This document shows, piece after piece, positions 36,301 through 46,507 of a stretch of DNA of 64,000 nucleotides. The translations under genes were made by a program, and so were the position numbers. Below the pieces are notes generated by a model. The model saw nothing but the letters and a program-made list of their open reading frames with translations, was not told the DNA's origin and made no database searches. Source of the stretch: Todiramphus chloris collaris. Lineage: Eukaryota > Chordata > Aves > Coraciiformes > Alcedinidae. Where the stretch lies: the NCBI GenBank assembly GCA_025345505.1, contig JANVCC010000125.1:916400-980399 (forward strand), given 5' to 3'. Within the stretch, counting starts at the first letter, position 1; the number at the start of each line of letters is the position of its first letter.

Positions 36301-39300
36301 CACCACGTTCTATAGGAGGACTGTGCAGTCAGGACCTAGATCTGCCACAGAAACACAGATTCAGAAAACTCAAAGCATTCGGTTCAGTTGTTGACATTTA
36401 AACACCTTGTGCTATTTAAGATGCTGGTGCATGCTGCCTAAGCTCTAGCTGCTGCCCCAGGAGATGATACATCCTCCTTGGGTCCTGCTGTTGACCCATG
36501 GTGAATGTCTCAGTTACCCCGGGGTCTCTCAGATGGCACTAGATGCCCATACATCAGCATCTGAGTCAGACCCAAAGTGTGCAGAGCATCCTTGTCACTT
36601 CCTACATCACTTCTGTCTTCCGCAAGTGCCTTCCAAGCAGTAGTGCTACCTGCAGAGCATGTGCCTATTCAGAGAGACCCTCAACTGATGACCCTCGGAT
36701 GATGACCAAGCTACTGCTGACATGCCCAGGTTCCAAATTTATTCCCTCCTTCCCTTTCCCTTCCTGCACTACAATAGCAGTGCGGGATCCAACTGACCAC
36801 ATACCAAGTTTAGAAGTGTTGGTGACACTGCCAGCAGAGTCTCACTCTACATTCTCAGCTGCACATACTCAATACTGCTCAGCGGGTGTAGAGACCTTCA
36901 TACAACCAGTATTAAACAGTCATCTTCCACTGATGTTTTTGAACCAAAACCAACTCATTTCCCTCTCAGTTCTCTTATGATGAGCACCCTGACCACACTT
37001 GGGACATCTTATTTTATATTAGAGGTGGATGTAGCCAATGTAATTTGTAGTCTGAACAGCAGCATTTACAGAGATCCAACCCATGTTCATGTTGTCAGTG
37101 CACTTAAAGGAGCTGAAAGAGTGTCTTAGGATAAAGAAAAAGGAAAATGAAAAAAAACTTGTGGAAATACCCGTCTCTGGACCAAGGGTGAAGGTGAAGT
37201 CAATAGGTTTCCTAAGCCTGTCAGACTTCCACCCTTAGAAAAAGAGGAAGGTGAAGCAGCATTCTTCAGTTAAAATGCCAAATATGGAAACCTACTTTCA
37301 ATTATCACCCATATGGCAAGTCATGCAGTAATCCTAACTACTAGAAAGAAGGGAGAAAAGGGCTTATAAAATTGATTTTACACTAATACCAACAACAGTG
37401 AGACAGCTATTCCTCTGTGAGAGCTGTTCTATGGCTGTTGATACACACATCTGGTGGGGTATGTTCTGTTAACCAGAAGCTTCCAAACTAATAACTTTAC
37501 AACTTAATTACGAGGCTCCATATGATTCCGAGGTGGGATTCTGTTACCTCATCCTCTCTGACATTACTTGTGATATTATGAACATGGGAGAGAGAGAGAG
37601 ATTTATGGAGAGCAATAAAAGTGTCGAGCACTTGTGACAATCAGTATTCACATATTTTATACAGAGTTAAGTGGGAAACACTTGAGAAATATTTTCATAT
37701 GTATGTTACGTTGAAGTATTTTGGCTACAGCAAATCAAAGCCTTCTGAAGTGGAGCTGTTCATTTAAACAACTCTTGATTAGCCCTGCTCACTAGGCCAT
37801 CTTTAAATTCAGGTAACCACAGCCTTCTTAGCCTTTGCAGTTTCATCTTAACGTAACGTTATTTAATACAGCATTGCTGTTTCCTGCTAGCAGCGTGAGA
37901 AAGAGGCTGCATTTTGGTAGCAATTCTCAAACGACACAGCATTTCAGGAGGAGAATAATTTGTGACAGGAAGCTTAAGGACTTGTTTGCTTAACTGCTGT
38001 ACAGATAACCAGCTTTCTGTGGAGTGTGTACACAACCAAGTCTCGAGTTCAATGGTGTCTTGCCATTTTCTGGGTGGAAGCGTTAAAATCCTGCCAACCA
38101 CCCTGTTTGTGCAGACCCTCTGATGTTTCATTCTCTTTCTGCCACGTTGAAATACCACTCGGTTATGAGTCTCGTATCTGGGTTTGCTGGGGTTAGGGTT
38201 TGGGCAGCTTTCTTTCCTACTCATCACCTTGCCTTAGCTGAGTGTACGACAAATAGTATGCTCCTTGTGTGATGCAAAACTGGATTTAAATGCATACAAT
38301 CCTAAGCCACCACGTTTCAAGGACACTTGTTCTCAACAGTCCAGACATATGCCAGCCAGCTTGCTTCTCTTCTGCTTCCTATTAAAATGTGCAGCAGATA
38401 GTGTATTTAATTAGCTAGATGATACCACAGGAGAGTGCTAGAATATGCCTGGACCCTCGCAAAGTTGCTCCAAATGAGCCTCCCCTGACGACTCTTTGTC
38501 CCCACATATTCTGATCCTACCAGATGGGAAAACAGCAACGAAGTAATCATTATCATCACTGATGCCATGCAACATAGAAACCAGCCTCGACATGAATCTT
38601 ACGCTTCCTGATAATGAAGGTGAAGAGTAAGCTATGGAAAAAAAAAAAAAACCAGAAGAAAAGAAATTAGCAGAAAATCACATACTGTATGGTTGTGCAG
38701 GAGTCAATTGAAATGCAAAGCGAACAATCCAGACTCATCAGAAAGCACTGGAGTAATCAAACCAAAAATGGGGCCAGTACTAAAGTGATATCTCTATGGA
38801 TAAGTCCCTCAGTGCAGGGGCTCCTTAGAAATTAAGACAAGGTAACAACATAATTTATGTCCAACAGGAAAATAATTGCAGAAAGCCTACATTTTGAAAG
38901 CCAGGTAATATATTTTATAAGAAAACGTCAACAGAAACTCTTTAGTTTTTATTTAGTCAAGGCTTTTTTTTATAGGAAATGTTTGGTTTTGGTGTTTTTT
39001 TTTTTTTTTTTACTCAGTGTGTAACTTTTACTATAAATGTCCTCATAAAAAATACCTAGGGTATGATAATGGCTTTATCTCCATTTTAAACCCCTCCTGA
39101 GAACCTAAATAACAATAAAACCCCAAAAACTTCCCCCCAATGTGACTCACCTAGGATGGTATGGAAAACAGACAGCAACAGAGGTTAGAAGCAAAAAATT
39201 GTTCCTCTGCTCCCTTGACTAGCAGTTTAGCTACTGGTCTCATCTCTCCTCTTTAGAGATAGGGTGTAGAAGAGGAAGAATATTTCACTTGTTTGCTAAA

Positions 39301-40269
39301 AGATGGAATCTGATTTCCCAATGTTATGGCCTTTCCATATGGATTTGCTAATTGATGCACCATACGCACATCCGCAAACACGGCCTCGCAGACTCCACAG
39401 AAAGAGAAGATTATTTTAAAACTTATGAAAAATACTATCCCATATATAAGTTGCTCACTGATAAGGGAAAAATAACTTCTAGGGAATAAACATTTATAAA
39501 GAAAACTTCTGTGACAGCTGAAGGAATAGAGAAATAGCTGTCTCTTTAGTCCAAAACTCCTAATAAGTATCTCTCTCTCTCACCCCGAGTTCCCAAGCTG
39601 GCTTTTAAAATCTCAGGCAGAGCACCCACAGTGCAGTAGTAAACTAAACCATCCAGTCACTTCCAGCCAATTAGACCTGATTTATTCCTTCATAAAAGGC
39701 AAACTACAACATTCTCACTTTTGGAGACTGATTTATATTGACTCTGGTGCAGTGGCTGACCCATTTACACTGTCTTAGAGTGTCTCACAAAAATACCAGT
39801 TAGTCCTATCAGAGTTTGCTTAAAGAGATGGAAATCCTTCAAGCTCTCTCTGACAGTATCGTTTTACATTGTTTAGTATGTATCTGCAGAAAGAAGTAGC
39901 TTTTCATAAGCCTTGATTAAATGTGCCTTGCGTGTTGTGCCTTTTATTCTATTTTCTTCTCACCTGATGGACATTTAAGATGTTTTAACATTGCCAGCTT
40001 TTACTTCTAGTTTCCTAGACTGGACTCCAGATGCCACCAAATGTGTGCTTTTTCTTTCAGCTGTCATCCTCATCTTCATGCCATCTAATAAATAACACTC
40101 CTTAGGCTGTTTACTACTTTCAAAGTTGTTTTCCATGCCATGGAAATCTGTTAAAGGATACTGTCCTCAGAAGGATACATGTGAAAGAAAAAAAGGTTCA
40201 GACTGGATAGATCCAGTCCAAAAAAAAAAAGAAAAACACTTTTCATAGTAAGAACCATCACATTATCAG
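33386..40269. other. Long unassigned stretch
   Basis: Nearly 7 kb without a supported gene. The longest plus-strand open frame of the window (about 145 codons, 36543-36980) lies here. It has no recognised domain and no conspicuous splice context. Simple features: a 21-bp tandem at 35263-35304, A15 at 38638-38652 and T18 at 38995-39012. Confidence 0.5.
35263..35304. repeat. Two-copy 21-bp tandem repeat
   Basis: GGGAATTCCTAGCTTTAA plus three bases is repeated once with near identity (35263-35283 and 35284-35304). Confidence 0.88.
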
Positions 40270-40440
40270 AAACAGTTGCCCAGTCAAGTTGTGCTGTTGC
40301 CCACCCTTGGTGATTTTCAAGATCAGATGCTCAAACTTCTCAAAACCTGGTCTATCCTCATCGCTGACCGTGCTTTGAGCAGGAGAGCTGTATGTTTTCC
40401 TGAGGTATCTTCAAAGTTGAGTTTTCCTGTGATCCTACAA
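40270..40440 (+). mobile_element. Old CR1 LINE 3' end
   Basis: A diverged plus-strand CR1 tail can be followed: CAGTTGCCCAGTCAAGTTGT, a CCACCCTTGGTGATTTTCAA segment (usual form: GGAGATATTCAA), CTGACCGTGCTTTGAGCAGG, then decayed GACCT/TTTCCT parts and GTGATCCTAC in place of the terminal octamers. A 135-codon open frame (40276-40683) begins inside this tail and is therefore unlikely to be a gene. Confidence 0.65.
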
Positions 40441-40961
40441 GTAAGAGTCACTAAGACCAGGGGACTAAGCTCAGAGTTCTTTTTATTGCCTCTGACTCGA
40501 TTCCATGAGGATAAAGCATTCCCTTCATCTAAACTTATTGATTATTTTGAGGCAAGCTCAGCAGGAAACGTCTCCATTTTTCTGTCAGAAGTTGATGCAC
40601 ACAATAACTTGTTAGAACCTGTGGAGGAGTGTGCATTTTCTCATTGCCAATTGAAAGATAAAAGTCACATTCGAAAAATCTAGGATGAAGCAAGACATCA
40701 ACAAAGTCAGTGATGAAAGAGGTGAAGTGTAATTGAAGTGCTTACTGGAACAAAGAGGTCCAAGATGAATTCTTATCTCGACCGTAGCCCTTAAGCGTGA
40801 TGCCAGTGTAGAAGCTTTTAAATGCCTCTTCATGGCATAGAGCCACCTGTACAGCAGAAACAAAACATCCTTCCTTTCAGTTTCACGGGCTGAGACTCTT
40901 CATACAGACTGTCTTTCCCTGCTGGTTTGTACAGCGTGGAGCACACTAAAGTCTGCCTCAG

Positions 40962-41255
40962 TCTCACATGGTTAGTGGTGTTCCAGTGGGTGTGATTTTG
41001 TACCATTAACTTCATCAAGTCCAAGAGGACCGAGTGCAAGGTCCTGCACCCGGGTCGCAGCAATCCCTACTGCCAGTACAGACTGGGGGAGGAAGGGATG
41101 GAGAGCACGGTGAAGAGACTGGGGATACTGGTGGTTGAGAAATTGGATGTGAGTCAGCAATGTGCACCTGCAGCCCAGAAAGCCAACTGTACCCTGGGCT
41201 GCATCAGAAGAAGAATGGCCAGCAGGTTGGGGGAGGAGGTCCTGACCCTCTGCTC
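40962..41255 (+). mobile_element. CR1 LINE segment, left copy of local duplication
   Basis: This plus-strand block matches 42416-42715 at roughly 94% by eye, with one 6-bp deletion. Its first 45 bp (TCTCACATGGTTAGTGGTGT onward) do not look like CR1. CR1 similarity begins around 41008 with AACTTCATCAAGT and runs through AAGGTCCTGCACCCGGGT and CAGCCCAGAAAGCCAAC to CCCTCTGCTC. Beyond 41255 the sequence departs from both the right copy and CR1. The shared non-CR1 lead-in points to duplication of the locus rather than two insertions. Confidence 0.85.
41008..41255 (+). pseudogene. CR1 ORF2 reverse-transcriptase C-terminal remnant (left)
   Basis: In one frame this encodes part of the region that follows the polymerase motifs of CR1 ORF2p. 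It includes CKVLHPGRSNP, a YRLGEEGMES segment, LGILVVEKLD, SQQCAPAAQKANCTLGCI and RRRMASRLGEE. These are characteristic of the C-terminal thumb/connector of avian CR1. The catalytic palm and the endonuclease are absent and the end is cut off, so it is non-functional. A 6-bp in-frame deletion removes two residues relative to the right copy. Confidence 0.8.
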
Positions 41256-42415
41256 AGACTCATTCTGGAGTGCTCAGACAAGACCGAGGACAAAACCAGT
41301 GCTAGAAAGAGCTGTCTGCCCCGTGTTAATAGCAAAAAGCAAGGTGTTACTGTGACTCACTGGTCTTTTCTTGTTAGATCACCACACTCCTGATGGAGAA
41401 GTGTTTAGAAAATGAAAATAGCAGTACTGTTTTGCTGGCTGTTAACTGTGTTCAGGTACTACAGTTGTGAATGCTACAGAAGAAGGACAAAAGGGTGATC
41501 AGGTGGGTAGAGGACGAGATGGCCTACACCAGCCTATTCCCATCAAATAGGAATAACATGAATGATTACTACTCTCAAAATAGTATTTAAAGCTCAACTG
41601 GGCCTTTGTTTTTCTATTTGATCAAGTAAGTACACATCCTAGCATCAAGATGAATGCATGTTAATCCCGCACTAGATAACGCTGTCACTTAGTGGTGATA
41701 TACCAGAACTATTAAAAAAATCTATTATTTTAGTATTTTCTATTGCTATCTCTCTGAAAATTTTTCACAGTGAACAGAAGAATAGCACCGATCTTCCCCA
41801 TTGGGACTCAGAAATGGAAATGGGTCACGGAGCTTTGTGACCTGGAGGTGACATTAATTACCATCAGAACCAGAGAGGTGCGCTGACAGGAAAAGGGATA
41901 CTGTAATGGAATTCCAGAAGCAACACCTTTCTTAGATCTTTTTAGACACTTTCAACAATTTTCCCCTTGGCTCTGAATCTCTCCCTGCATCCTTTTAGCA
42001 CTTCACTTTGTATCAGCCATCAGAACATAAATGATACCTCTTTCTCCTCTCCTGCTTCCCTCTGGATGACCTCTTGCTTCATGGACTAAGACTCCTAGGA
42101 AATCCTACTATTTTTTTCACCGTGAAAGAATAATCTTCAGAAGGCATTTGAGCATAAGTGGAAACCCCTCATTTATCTTTAATGGTCACACTACAGAACA
42201 TTATTTTTCCTTTTCTGAAGTCCATAGTGGAGAAAGTTATTCAGCACCCATTTGTATCCTCCTTAAAAGTTGTTTTCTTCCCACCTTTCCTAATCAGTGT
42301 GTTATCTGAGAATATCTAATACTGTGTGATAGCGACACAGGCCATAACCGGACAGTAGCTAATGCTTTGCACCTCTCTCAACCTTTTGCTGGGTGAGGCC
42401 CTTCAAGAACAGACC
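41256..42415. other. Spacer between the two CR1 copies
   Basis: About 1.16 kb without recognised coding or repeat content. A few bases near 41266-41285 (ATTCTGGAGTGCT) are CR1-like out of order, perhaps a scar of deletion at the end of the left copy. Confidence 0.5.
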
Positions 42416-43212
42416 TCTCACATGGTTAGTGGTGTTCCAGTAGGTGAGATTTTGTACCATTAACTTCATCAAGTTCAACAAGGCCACGTGCAAGGTCCTG
42501 CACCCGGGTCGCAGCAATCCCTACTGCCAATACAGACTGGGGGAGGAAGGGATGGAGAGCAGCCCCATGGTGAAGGGATTGGGGATACTGGTGGATGAGA
42601 AACTGGACATGAGTCAGCAATGCACACCTGCAGCCCAGAAAGCCAACTGTACCCTGGGCTGCATCAGAAGAAGAATGGCCAGCAGGTTGGGGGAGGAGAT
42701 TCCGACCCTCTGCTCTACTCTGGTGAGACTCTGCCTGGAACACTGCATCCAGTGCTGGAGTTCCCTACGTGAGAAAACACGGACCTGTTAGAGTGGAACC
42801 ACAAAATGGTCCTGAAAATGGTCAAAGGGCTGGAACCCATTCTCTGTATAAAAAGGCTGAGGGAGCTGGGGTTGTTCAGCCTGGAGTAGATTCTGGGGAG
42901 ACCTTTTAGTGGCCTTTCAATACATACAAAGGGTTCATAAGAGAGAAAGACAAAGACATTACCAAAGCCTGTAGTGACATAACAAGAGGCAACGGTTTTA
43001 AATTGATAGAGAATAGGTTTAAGGAAGAAGTTCTTTACTAGGACAGGTTGCCCAGAGAAGTTGTGGGTGCCCCACTGTTGGAAGTGTTTATAATCAGATT
43101 GGATGGGGTTTTGGGCAACCTGATCAAGGGAAGATATCCCTGCTTATGGCAGGAGTTGGAATAGATGATCTCCGATTGTTGCTTCCAACACAAACTGTTC
43201 TGTGATTCTATC
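42416..43212 (+). mobile_element. CR1 LINE, 5'-truncated, right copy of duplication
   Basis: After a 45-bp lead-in shared with the left copy, CR1 runs from 42462 to the 3' terminus. It covers the reverse-transcriptase C terminus, CTGGGGTTGTTCAGCCTGGA, a TTTTAAATTGATAGAGAATA segment, CAGGTTGCCCAGAGAAGTTG, TGGATGGGGTTTTGGGCAAC, CCCTGCTTATGGCAGG and finally TCTGTGATTCTAT, the family's terminal octamer type. Several stops and small deletions follow the open part after 42791. This is the second-longest CR1 in the window. Confidence 0.93.
42462..42791 (+). pseudogene. CR1 ORF2 reverse-transcriptase C-terminal remnant (right)
   Basis: A continuous frame of 110 codons encodes the C-terminal part of avian CR1 ORF2p: NFIKFNKATCKVLHPG at the start, then LGILVDEKLDMSQQC, AAQKANCTLGCI, and an SALVRPHLEYC-like part here read as STLVRLCLEHCIQCW. 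It ends at a stop after the KTRTC segment. The palm motifs and endonuclease lie upstream in a full element and are missing. It acted as the thumb/connector of the LINE polymerase and is now dead. Confidence 0.85.
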
Positions 43213-44930
43213 ATTTTCTGCATCTGCAAGTTTAACAGCAAAATACTCCACTGAGTTATGCTGATCCTTTGCCTATAACCATACTAAAATGGCACGGAGC
43301 AGGTTACTAAGACATTTATTTCCTGTTTGTGGGTTTCCCGCAGTGTTTAATGAACCACGTTACACCTTCCAGTAATTGGGTTTATTAGACAGATGAGCAT
43401 GAGTTGAAAAGGTAAACTCCAGATCTAACTGGGGACTTGCATTTCAGCACTGTTTACTTCAAACCCTCTAGCACAAAGTCGTCGGGCTGTGTACAGATCA
43501 TTAGGCAACTGTTCACTGCCGCATCAAGCAGGCAAATCCAAAATGTTTCGCATGGAAAACAGCCTGTAGCTTTTTCTCTACATGTGTACTCCTCGGAGTA
43601 ACAAGTACTGCTGGTCTACATCACCTGTACGGAACCAGAAATCCTCGGAGTCCAGTTTAATGAGCTTCATCCGCAATAACCTACTAAAATCAAACACGTT
43701 ATTTTTGCACTCAGAAGTAATCTACTACCTGCCTTCTCTGACCCATATTCCACGTGTGTTGTTTAGTGCATCCTGCAGCAGAGCCAAAGCCTGTGTTTAG
43801 TAGTTAATTAATATGCTTCTGTTACCCTCTCATTTGCACTTCAGTTGAAATCTCCAGATGCTGGAGATTAGCGGATCCACGAAACCCATTGCAGTGCCCG
43901 TTCCAACCAGCAAGGCAGTGGCACACTTCTCTAGATGGGATAATAGCCAGCTAAAAGCTCTCATCCCTCAGCACTTGAAACAGAAGTTACACTGTTTTAA
44001 AGCGGTGTTGTGGATAATGACAGATGGAAAGAGGGAGAGGGAAGGCAGGGAGAAAAGAAGTGAGAAGGGTAGAACGTTGGTTTGTCAAAAGTCTGCAGGC
44101 TTCCTGTTTCTTAACACACTTTTACTACGAACAAAATAACATCCTAAACCTCTACACTCCAAGTGAGTGCTTTTCATTAAGACTGTAAAATAGAAGTAAC
44201 CTTTGAGTTATGTAAAAGAACACTGGATGGTTTTGCCTTTTTTAATTATTTTTTTTTTAAAAGGCTTCAACGCCTTTTTCAACAGGAGAGGGTTTAACGA
44301 GTCTGGGGCCTTTGTTGTGCCTAGGAAACTATTTCATTATTATAGTTCATTTCTGTTGGTATTACTGGAACAGTATCCAGCGGCTTCAGGAACGGGCCAA
44401 AGCTTCATTGTTCTAGGATATGCACAAGCACAGGCAAGAAGATGTCCTCTCCTAGGAGATTTTACAGACATAAGAGGTACAGGCAAAGGTAGAGACACTC
44501 TCACACAGAAATACGGCAGTGATTACAAGATACTAATTGTTCGTGTCCTCTCTGAGCTTCATGACAAGTTAGTTTAATATTAAAGAAAAAATATCTCATG
44601 TTAGCCAATAAATCTCAGCCATTTCCTAGACTTCAAGTTTAATTAAAATCTACGACACTGTAGAAATAACTTAGCTTAACTTGAGGAATTAATCTCCATC
44701 TACCTTATAATTTTGACCAGGATCAGTAGTGTGCTTTTGAAGGGAATCCCCAATTCCCACTCAGCTCACACTAGCTGGACTGTTGTTGGAGAAAATAAAA
44801 CTAGAAGCTCTGCTCCGTGTTTGAACACGGTGCACATCCACACCTCATGGATTCACAAGAGAGCATTTTCCATTGTTTACCTGGAAGTTTCCACAGAGAT
44901 GCCCGATAGGGAGAAATGTGCAGACTTCAT
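43213..44930. other. Unassigned stretch
   Basis: No gene or repeat recognised. Open frames here (for example about 124 codons at 44203-44577) show no known domain. Confidence 0.5.
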
Positions 44931-44968
44931 GAGAAGTTCTACAGAGTCAGTCAGGTATCTGCCCAGCA
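44931..44968 (+). repeat. 38-bp dispersed direct repeat, copy 1
   Basis: GAGAAGTTCTACAGAGTCAG and the following 18 bases recur at 46471-46507 with only about two substitutions and one length difference. Both are on the plus strand. The family is unknown. Confidence 0.8.
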
Positions 44969-45753
44969 GTTATTTCAGTCCCCAGCCACTCTGGCAGCCC
45001 TTTCCTTTCCTGCTTTCCTATCCTGAAGGGACCCTGCCTCCAAACTTCACTGCCAACCAAACCAACAAGTTCTTCTAATGCATCCAGCACAACTCCTTTT
45101 CTCTCCCACAGCTTCTTTTTCCTCCTTTCGCTTCCCCTGTTCAGATATTTAGGGTGTGACATTAATTCCAGCTCAGCCCCCAGTAGCAGCCAGAAGAGAT
45201 TCAGGTTGGTTGCCTAAGTGCAGAGTGGCACGCTGAATGCTGAGGTACCTTTGCTTCATCTCTAGCTGCTCTTCCAGAAGGATGCTTGTGACCTCTAGGT
45301 CCTTTGTCATATCACTCGGACAACACGGATATCACAGATACCCTTGAGTGTCACGGGCAGAGCTAGAAGCTTTTATTTAGACAACTAAATTGAGGCCCTG
45401 GAGATCCAATCAGTCTTGAAACTTTCTGCTCTTTATCCTAGGAGACCACTGAGCTAACGGACACCGACGAAATTGAGCTAAATCTCCCTTGAGGTGGGAT
45501 TAAGTAAAGCTGGCTTCTTCCCAGTGAGTTATGGCACTTGTTTTCTCACAGCTTGCCAGGCCATCTGTGAGCAGGTATGACCCTTTCAAAAGGACCTTCT
45601 GCAGGTAGCAACTCCTCGGTTTGACTCACCCAGTAATTTTTTTGAAGTGAATGCTCTCCACAACCATAGCACGAGCTCTTTCAAGGAACAGAAGGATAAC
45701 GTTTCAAACCAAAGGACATTCTGTGAGTGTTTCTAGTTGGATGTTTGGGTTCC
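44969..45753. other. Unassigned stretch left of the LTR
   Basis: No gene or repeat recognised. Confidence 0.5.
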
Positions 45754-45874
45754 TGTGTTCAAACCCAGGTGGTAACTAAGACCCACTGCTCACTCCTTCC
45801 CCCTGTGTCGGGATGGGGGAGAGAACTGGAGGAGATTGGGTTGAATCAAATCTCTTTGATTGAGATAAAGGCAG

Positions 45875-45880
45875 TTTAAT
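45875..45880 (-). promoter_or_regulatory. LTR polyadenylation signal ATTAAA
   Basis: Minus-strand ATTAAA in the R region of the 45754-46275 LTR, in the position normal for this family. Confidence 0.6.
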
Positions 45881-46065
45881 AGATAAAGCAAAATCCATGA
45901 GCTCAAGCAAAGCAAAAAAAAAAAGAAGAATTAATTCACCACTTCCCATTGGCAGACGGGTGATCAGCCAGCTCCAGCAAAGTCGGGCTCTATCACATGG
46001 AATAATTATTTGGGAAGACAAATGTTGCAACTCCAAAAGTTCCTCCCCTTTTTCTTCTTCCCCCA

Positions 46066-46073
46066 GCTTTATG
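46066..46073 (-). promoter_or_regulatory. LTR TATA-like box (CATAAAGC)
   Basis: On the minus strand CATAAAGC lies about 15 bp downstream of the CRE-like octamer and ahead of a GGGGGAAGAAG stretch, as expected for the U3 promoter of this family. Confidence 0.5.
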
Positions 46074-46082
46074 TGTGGAGCG

Positions 46083-46090
46083 TGACATCA
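46083..46090 (-). promoter_or_regulatory. CRE-like octamer in LTR (TGATGTCA)
   Basis: Differs by one base from the palindromic cAMP response element TGACGTCA. The equivalent octamer is kept in the opposite-strand copy at 50236-50243, so it belongs to the family's U3 enhancer. Confidence 0.5.
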
Positions 46091-46275
46091 TATGGTATGG
46101 AGTGTCCCTTTGGTCATTTGAAGCCTGCTGTCCCCATGGGGTTTTGTGCCCCCCCAGCCTACTCGCTGGTGGGGTTGGGTGAGGAGCAGGAAAGGTCTTT
46201 TCTCGGTGCCAGCCACTGCTGACACAGCCCCATACCCAGAAGAAAATTAACCCTATCTCAGCCAAAACCAGCACA

Positions 46276-46470
46276 GTGTTCAAAGGCAAGAGTCAGTAGA
46301 AAACAGGCTAGACCTTGAGGCTCTCAGACGGATAATCATCCTAGCATCCTCGAACTAAGCTAGAAGAGATGGATCTGCCTACTTGATGCAGAGAAGAAAA
46401 ACAACCCAGAAAGCTGGCATGATGATTTGTTGTTCAAAAGGCAGAAAGAAGCCTTCAGAGGCAGTCCTCT
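46276..46470. other. Short unassigned stretch right of the LTR
   Basis: No recognised feature, apart from GTGTTCAAA at 46276-46284, which also occurs at 45755-45763 just inside the left LTR end. Confidence 0.5.
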
Positions 46471-46507
46471 GAGAAGTTCTAGAGAGTCAGTCAGGTATGT
46501 GCCCAGC
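46471..46507 (+). repeat. 38-bp dispersed direct repeat, copy 2
   Basis: Partner of 44931-44968 in the same orientation, with the LTR between the two copies. Similarity fades immediately on the right (CTCTGCAG here, AGTTATT there). Confidence 0.8.

Larger units (their letters stand above)
45754..46275 (-). mobile_element. Solo LTR, avian ERVL-like family B, near complete
   Basis: On the minus strand the element starts TGTGCTGGTTTTGGCTGAGA and continues with GGTTAATTTTCTTCTGGGTA. A CACCAGCGAGTAGGCTGGGG segment follows, then GGGACACTCCATACCATATG, a TGATGTCA CRE-like site, a TATA-like CATAAAGC, an ATTAAACTG polyadenylation region and the U5 end GGAAGGAGTGAGCAG...AACACA. All parts of the known LTR plan are present in about 520 bp with no retroviral genes attached. 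Plus-strand ends are TGTGTT and GCACA. No clean 5-bp target duplication is seen. The ERVL assignment is inferred from memory of the family. Confidence 0.85.

Noticed and set aside
36543..36980. Longest plus-strand open frame, about 145 codons
   Set aside because: No recognisable domain, no clear splice or start context, and its length is within chance for 64 kb of this composition.
40276..40683. Open frame of about 135 codons
   Set aside because: It begins inside an old CR1 untranslated tail, so the frame is a by-product of repeat sequence.
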